From contig CALECM010000047.1 of NCBI GenBank assembly GCA_937949745.1, forward strand, positions 13,448 to 77,447: 64,000 bases of DNA. Direction: 5' to 3'. Below, in pieces: positions 59,638 through 64,000 of this stretch. The notes under the pieces were generated by a model. That model was given only the letters and a program-made list of their open reading frames with translations, had not been told where the DNA came from and did not search any database. How positions within the stretch are numbered: position 1 is the first letter of the stretch; each line of letters begins with the position of its first letter. Both the position numbers and the translations under genes were made by a program. This DNA is from an uncultured Bacteroidales bacterium (GTDB lineage Bacteria; Bacteroidota; Bacteroidia; Bacteroidales; WCHB1-69).

Positions 59638-61851
59638 ATGTCTACCGAAAATCCTGCCAGAAAATCTAACGGACGAATTTTTGTTGTCTATACCCTCTTA
59701 CTTATTTTTGGGGTGGTATGCCTGATTAAAATATTGTCACTGGGAATTAAGGACAGAGGACTTTATACGGGTACCAGCGAACGTTGTCTGGATAAAACCA
59801 GGGAGAATTGGGAAGATGATCCTTTGGCACAGGATTCTACCTGTAATTGTTTTGTCCTTTTAAACAACAAACGTCCCCGCCGCGGAGATATTTTCGACGA
59901 CCAGGGCAGGATACTTGCCAGTGACGTTACGGTTTACGATATTACGCTTGACGGCAATACGTTTGCCCGGGCTAAAAGGAACAAATCATACCTGGAGAAT
60001 CCGTCGAAGCTCGATTCGCTTGTGGATGCTTTGTCCGCGGAATTTTATGGAATATTCAGGTACAAGTTCCCCAATTATAATCTCGGATATTATAAGCAGA
60101 AGATCGCGAAAAGTTTTAAGGAAAAGTCCAACGTACTGATTCTCCGGTCCAATTTATTAAATGAGAAAAGATGGATCACGGTGGAAGATATTGTTAAGGT
60201 GAGGAGTATTCCTTTCCTGAAAGGAGCGACCAATATCACCGGCCTTAACCTTACCAGGCATATTGTAAGGATGAATCCTTACGGTGAAATGGGCAAAAGA
60301 TCAGTAGGGAGACTGGTGGACGGCCGATGGGACGGACTGGAATACGAGTTTAACGAAGCACTGCACGGGAATAACGGATCTAATAAAATCGTGAGGGTAA
60401 ACGGGGTTAATATTCCTTTGAATGATAATATAGACCCTGTGGACGGGAATAATATACATACGACTATTAATCTGGAAATACAGAATATTGTCCATAACGA
60501 GTTATTGAAGGTCCTGAAGGATTACAAAGCCGAGTGGGGGTGCGCGGTGGTCATGGAAACCAGAACGGGAGAAGTAAAAGCCATTTCCAACCTGACCCGT
60601 ATCGATAGCGGCAGGAGACACTACTCCGAACAGAAAAACTATGTCATCAATTATATGCTGGAACCGGGCTCCACTTTTAAGCTTGCCTCTTTGCTGGGTT
60701 ATCTGGACCGGACACCTGATGACAGCGCCAGGAAGTATCCTATCCTTGCCCATACTTTCGTAAACAGAAATAGCGCCGGAAGGGAGTTTAAGTATATTAA
60801 AAAAGATGATCCCGACAAAACAGAAGCCTCGGCATATCCAATAGAAGCGTTCCAAAGATCATCCAATGTGGGTATCGCTTCCATGGTTTTCGATAAATTT
60901 TCGGGATACCACGATTACCTTAGTAAAATCGATTCTTTATATATTACGACGTCCTTTTCCACACAATTAGGGAATGTAAAACCTCCTAATATCAAGCGTA
61001 ATGCCAAAGATTTCCACTCCTACTATAATGCTTGCTTCGGGACGGGATTCACCATGACCCCGATCCAGACACTGATCTATTATAATGCCGTGGCCAATGA
61101 CGGAAAAATGATCGTTCCCTTATTCGTGAAAAGTATTTCCCGTAATAAGGATACATTGGCCAAATATCAGGCTGAAGTCATCGCGGACCAGATATGCAAA
61201 CCCGAGACCATCCGGCGTGCGAAAGAATATCTTGAATCAGTGGTAATGGGTCAATTCGGGACGGCAAGGCGTTACCGCGATCCAAATTTTACTTTTGCAG
61301 GTAAAACGGGAACCCGTGATATATGGGATGAAAAGATCGGAGGCTATGACCGCCGGCATAACTGTGTGTCGTTCTGTGGCTATTTTCCGGCTGAAGATCC
61401 TAAATATACCTGTGTCATATATATTTATGACGTTCCTAAAAAAAGTTCCATCGCGGTGGAAGCTTTTACCAAAATGGCTAGGAATATCTTAAATCTTACT
61501 ACGTTCGATGCCCTTCAGACTATCGATGTCACCAAAGAACGGAAATTACCGCCGGTGAAGATAGCTTCTTCCGGGAACCTGCAGACCGTACTTGCTTCCA
61601 TGGGTTACTACAAAGACGGGGAGTCAGACTTTCAGGCACCTTACATCTATCGCAGCGCGGGTGAATTAAAGCCTTATACCTTGCAAAATCTTAAAGATAA
61701 TATGCCGAACGTAAAGAATATGTCTTCTTCGGATGCGGTATATGAACTATCCAAAGCCGGCTATAAAGTGGTCATTAAAGGGAAGGGAGTCGTCAGGGAA
61801 CAGGAATACCATTCCGGATCCGGTACGGTGATGCTGACTTTAAGTCCGTAA
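59638..61851 (+). CDS. ftsI: Division-specific penicillin-binding protein (class B transpeptidase) with PASTA domain
   Basis: 737 residues, one membrane helix near the N-terminus (about 13-31), a dimerisation domain, then the transpeptidase. Active-site motifs are SxxK at Ser345-Thr-Phe-Lys348, SxN at Ser408-Ser-Asn410 and Lys-Thr-Gly at 556-558. The C-terminal ~65 residues (about 672-737) form a PASTA domain with MPNVKNMSSSDAVYELSKAGYKVVIKGKG and VREQEYHSGSGTVMLTLSP. It crosslinks septal peptidoglycan with FtsW. PASTA tails on this protein are usual in Bacteroidetes. It starts 6 bp after the FtsL-like gene. Confidence 0.95.
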   Translation: MSTENPARKSNGRIFVVYTLLLIFGVVCLIKILSLGIKDRGLYTGTSERCLDKTRENWEDDPLAQDSTCNCFVLLNNKRPRRGDIFDDQGRILASDVTVYDITLDGNTFARAKRNKSYLENPSKLDSLVDALSAEFYGIFRYKFPNYNLGYYKQKIAKSFKEKSNVLILRSNLLNEKRWITVEDIVKVRSIPFLKGATNITGLNLTRHIVRMNPYGEMGKRSVGRLVDGRWDGLEYEFNEALHGNNGSNKIVRVNGVNIPLNDNIDPVDGNNIHTTINLEIQNIVHNELLKVLKDYKAEWGCAVVMETRTGEVKAISNLTRIDSGRRHYSEQKNYVINYMLEPGSTFKLASLLGYLDRTPDDSARKYPILAHTFVNRNSAGREFKYIKKDDPDKTEASAYPIEAFQRSSNVGIASMVFDKFSGYHDYLSKIDSLYITTSFSTQLGNVKPPNIKRNAKDFHSYYNACFGTGFTMTPIQTLIYYNAVANDGKMIVPLFVKSISRNKDTLAKYQAEVIADQICKPETIRRAKEYLESVVMGQFGTARRYRDPNFTFAGKTGTRDIWDEKIGGYDRRHNCVSFCGYFPAEDPKYTCVIYIYDVPKKSSIAVEAFTKMARNILNLTTFDALQTIDVTKERKLPPVKIASSGNLQTVLASMGYYKDGESDFQAPYIYRSAGELKPYTLQNLKDNMPNVKNMSSSDAVYELSKAGYKVVIKGKGVVREQEYHSGSGTVMLTLSP

Positions 61852-61902
61852 TGATCTATACTTTGTTGTACACTTTAACCATAACCTATTAATATATTGT
61901 TC

Positions 61903-63357
61903 GTGAAAAGATTAGATGCCCTTCTGAAAAATGCCGGATCTTTCGAGATCAAAGGTACTGTCGAGGTACCCGTTACCGATATTACATTCGATTCACGAAA
62001 AATAGGAAATACCGGATCCCCATTATATGTAGCTCAACGGGGAACACATGCCGACGGCCATTTATTTATCGGACAGGCCGTCACAAACGGGGCAAAAGTG
62101 GTGGTGGTCGAAGAGTGGCCGGAGCATATCGCGCCGGAAATCACCTATGTAAAAGTACCGGATTCAACTCTGGTACTGGGACGTATGGCTTCCGCCTTTT
62201 ATGATGAACCCAGCAAAAAATTACAACTTATCGGGATTACAGGAACTAACGGAAAAACCACTATCGCGACTTTATTATACAGGCTTTTCAGGGATTTTGG
62301 TTTTCCGGCAGGACTGATCTCTACGATCGAGAATATTATGGACGGGGAAACGATACCTTCCACCCATACCACACCGGATGCGGTGACTCTAAACCGGTTG
62401 CTCCGTACAATGGTGGATAAAGGCTGCCAGTATTGTTTTATGGAAGTGAGTTCCCACGCCGTTCACCAGCAAAGGATAGCAGGGCTTGAATTTGCCGGCG
62501 GAGTATTTACCAATATCACACATGATCATCTTGATTATCATAAGACTTTTGTCGAATATATTAAAGCCAAAAAGGCTTTTTTCGACCGGTTGCCGAAAAA
62601 AGCTTTCGCTCTTGTCAATAAAGACGATAAAAACGGGCTGGTCATGGTCCAGAACAGTAAAGCTGATATAAAAACCTACAGTTTATCGACTGCAGCGGAT
62701 TTCAAGGGAAAGATCCTGGACAACAGTTTTGAAGGACTTCATATGATGATGGATCATGAAGAAGTTTATTTCAGGCTTACCGGGAAATTTAATGCTTCCA
62801 ATCTGCTGGCTATTTATGGAACAGCCGTATTACTGGGATTACCCAAAGAAGAGGTCCTGATCAAGATGAGCGCGCTGGAAAGCGCGGCCGGCCGTTTCCA
62901 GGTATTGAAAAATGACCGTGGATGTAAAGCTATTGTTGATTATGCCCACACACCCGACGCTTTACAAAATGTGCTTTCCACCATTAAAGAGATTGTAAAT
63001 CAAAGTGCGGAGATCATTACCGTGGTGGGTACAGGCGGAGACCGGGATGCCCTTAAACGTCCGGTTATGGCTTCTACAGCCTGTAAATTGAGCGACAAAG
63101 TGATCCTTACTTCGGATAATCCCCGTTCGGAAGATCCATATTCTATATTGAAAGATATGGAAGCAGGTGTGCCGGTAGCTTTTAAAAAGAATGTACTGCT
63201 TATTGAAAACCGGGAAGAAGCTATCAAAACCGCCTGTATGATCCTTAAAGATCATGGTGTACTACTTGTAGCGGGTAAGGGGCATGAAAATTATCAGGAA
63301 ATCAAGGGAGTAAAATATCATTTCGATGATATGGAAATACTGGAGAAATATTTTTAA
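61903..63357 (+). CDS. murE: UDP-MurNAc-L-Ala-D-Glu ligase, diaminopimelate-adding type
   Basis: About 484 residues. No ATG is in place: the first candidates are TTG at 61897 and GTG at 61903. I prefer GTG, which gives MKRLDALLKNA, the usual MurE beginning. The Mur-ligase ATP loop is GITGTNGKTT (Gly114-Thr119 for the P-loop with this start). UDP-MurNAc contacts are in THTTPDAVTLNRLL and FMEVSSHAVHQQRIAGLEF, with the carbamylated Lys region in HDHLDYHKTFVEYIKAKK. The late SDNPRSEDP matches the DNPR motif that recognises meso-diaminopimelate rather than Lys. It adds the third residue of the peptidoglycan stem. Confidence 0.95.
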   Translation: MKRLDALLKNAGSFEIKGTVEVPVTDITFDSRKIGNTGSPLYVAQRGTHADGHLFIGQAVTNGAKVVVVEEWPEHIAPEITYVKVPDSTLVLGRMASAFYDEPSKKLQLIGITGTNGKTTIATLLYRLFRDFGFPAGLISTIENIMDGETIPSTHTTPDAVTLNRLLRTMVDKGCQYCFMEVSSHAVHQQRIAGLEFAGGVFTNITHDHLDYHKTFVEYIKAKKAFFDRLPKKAFALVNKDDKNGLVMVQNSKADIKTYSLSTAADFKGKILDNSFEGLHMMMDHEEVYFRLTGKFNASNLLAIYGTAVLLGLPKEEVLIKMSALESAAGRFQVLKNDRGCKAIVDYAHTPDALQNVLSTIKEIVNQSAEIITVVGTGGDRDALKRPVMASTACKLSDKVILTSDNPRSEDPYSILKDMEAGVPVAFKKNVLLIENREEAIKTACMILKDHGVLLVAGKGHENYQEIKGVKYHFDDMEILEKYF

Positions 63358-63383
63358 TAATACATCCGTAAATATTAGATACT

Positions 63384-64000
63384 ATGTTATACTATTTGTT
63401 CGACTGGCTTGAAACACTGGATTTTCCCGGAGCACGACTGTTCCATTATATTTCTTTCAGGGCGGCCCTGGCCGTGATCCTGTCACTCTTTATTTCCATC
63501 GTAATAGGGAAAAGTGTGATCAATTTCCTGAAGAAAAAGCAGATAGGCGAGACCGTGAGGGATCTGGGACTTTCCGGACAGACAGAGAAGAGCGGGACTC
63601 CCACCATGGGCGGATTGATCATCATCGCCTCTATCCTGATACCGGTGTTGCTCCTTACCAAATTGCACAATGTCTATATCATATTGATGCTGTTTACCAC
63701 TATCTGGCTGGGTCTTCTGGGATTTCTGGATGATTATATTAAAGTTTTCAAAAAGAACAAAGAAGGGCTTTCCGGAAGAAAAAAACTCCTGGGCCAGATT
63801 CTGCTCGGATTAGTGATCGGATTGGTCATGTATTTCCATCCTGATGTCGTGATCAAGGAAAAATTCGAACCCACGCCGGATTATGTGAATACAGAACAAA
63901 TGTTTTCCTTCGATAATGCCAATAAGACTAAAACCGTTTTTAGCGACAGTCCCGCCGAACATTCCACGAAAACTACCATTCCTTTTGTGAAAAATAATGA
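63384..64000 (+). CDS. mraY: Phospho-MurNAc-pentapeptide translocase MraY, 5' part
   Basis: 205 codons from the ATG at 63384 to the window edge, so about half the gene is present. The family start MLYYLFDWLETLDFPGARLF is followed by a membrane helix and QIGETVRDLGLSGQTEKSGTPTMGGLIII, with GTPTMGG as a signature of the MraY/WecA group. LGLLGFLDDYIKVFKKNKEGLSGRKKLLGQ carries the magnesium-binding Asp-Asp pair. The last visible part, after MYFHPDVVIKE, is a long periplasmic loop as found in Bacteroidetes MraY. It transfers phospho-MurNAc-pentapeptide to undecaprenyl phosphate, making lipid I. It follows murE by 26 bp. Confidence 0.96.
   Translation, partial: MLYYLFDWLETLDFPGARLFHYISFRAALAVILSLFISIVIGKSVINFLKKKQIGETVRDLGLSGQTEKSGTPTMGGLIIIASILIPVLLLTKLHNVYIILMLFTTIWLGLLGFLDDYIKVFKKNKEGLSGRKKLLGQILLGLVIGLVMYFHPDVVIKEKFEPTPDYVNTEQMFSFDNANKTKTVFSDSPAEHSTKTTIPFVKNN

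Overview
The window reads as a chromosomal segment of a Bacteroidetes bacterium, most likely order Bacteroidales. The grounds are: -7 boxes of the form TAnnTTTG in front of many genes (one, at prs, with a TTTG -33 box at a 20 bp spacing); almost no Shine-Dalgarno sequences; PorV-like, PepSY-like, LemA/TPM, DUF1295 and mS38/bS22-like small proteins typical of the phylum; a SecA of about 1100 residues; and the mraZ-rsmH-ftsL-ftsI-murE-mraY order. I see no insertion sequence, prophage, CRISPR array or restriction system. The assignment below order level is not attempted.

Layout. 1-5140 (minus) is the most accessory-looking part: a 1586-residue SpvB/RHS polymorphic-toxin-like protein ending in a domain with an HEYGH metallopeptidase motif, followed by the start of a lipoprotein gene. 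5.3-6.8 kb (plus) holds an exported beta-carbonic anhydrase and a small PepSY-like protein. 7.0-10.9 kb (minus) is a membrane protein plus mutS2. 11.1-15.7 kb (plus) carries a barrel-like protein, a lipoprotein, xerC, hpf, a phosphopantetheinyl transferase and a ROK kinase behind a perfect 18 bp palindrome. 15.7-20.8 kb (minus) has an EFR1-type flavodoxin/ferredoxin, recG and comEC. 21.0-26.3 kb (plus) is secA, a GT4 glycosyltransferase and a HAD phosphatase. 26.3-36.4 kb mixes housekeeping genes: U32 hydroxylase-like protein, purK, TPM/LemA pair, aspartate kinase, glutaminyl-cyclase-like lipoprotein, 2-hydroxyacid dehydrogenase, YjbQ and a nucleoside phosphorylase. Between them, at about 34.67-34.86 kb, lies a strongly folded 190-nt intergenic RNA candidate with a 6S-like architecture.

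36.5-45.2 kb has prs, thiL, prfB with an intact programmed +1 frameshift, a DUF1295 protein, recX, rng, a 29-codon basic ribosomal-type protein, an HU gene, deoC and a PorV-like outer-membrane protein. 45.3-48.5 kb (minus) is an ECF sigma / membrane anti-sigma / two exported proteins operon. 48.8-54.8 kb (plus) is a compact envelope-glycosylation-like cluster: two paralogous GT-C-type membrane proteins with TPR tails flank a methyltransferase and a polyprenyl-phosphate glycosyltransferase. This is the best candidate for an uncharacterised system in the window. 54.8-56.4 kb is an RsuA/RluB-type pseudouridine synthase with a long repeat-built basic N-terminus.

56.6-64.0 kb holds an initiator tRNA, a nucleotidyltransferase and the start of the division/cell-wall (dcw) cluster. 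A ladder of TGGAA boxes at 10 bp spacing sits just upstream of a -7 box in front of mraZ and looks like an MraZ autoregulatory operator. The window ends inside mraY.

All family names come from reading conserved motifs, not from database searches. Promoter boxes are short and AT-rich, so each single one can occur by chance; those that decide a start codon or sit beside other signals are the most useful.
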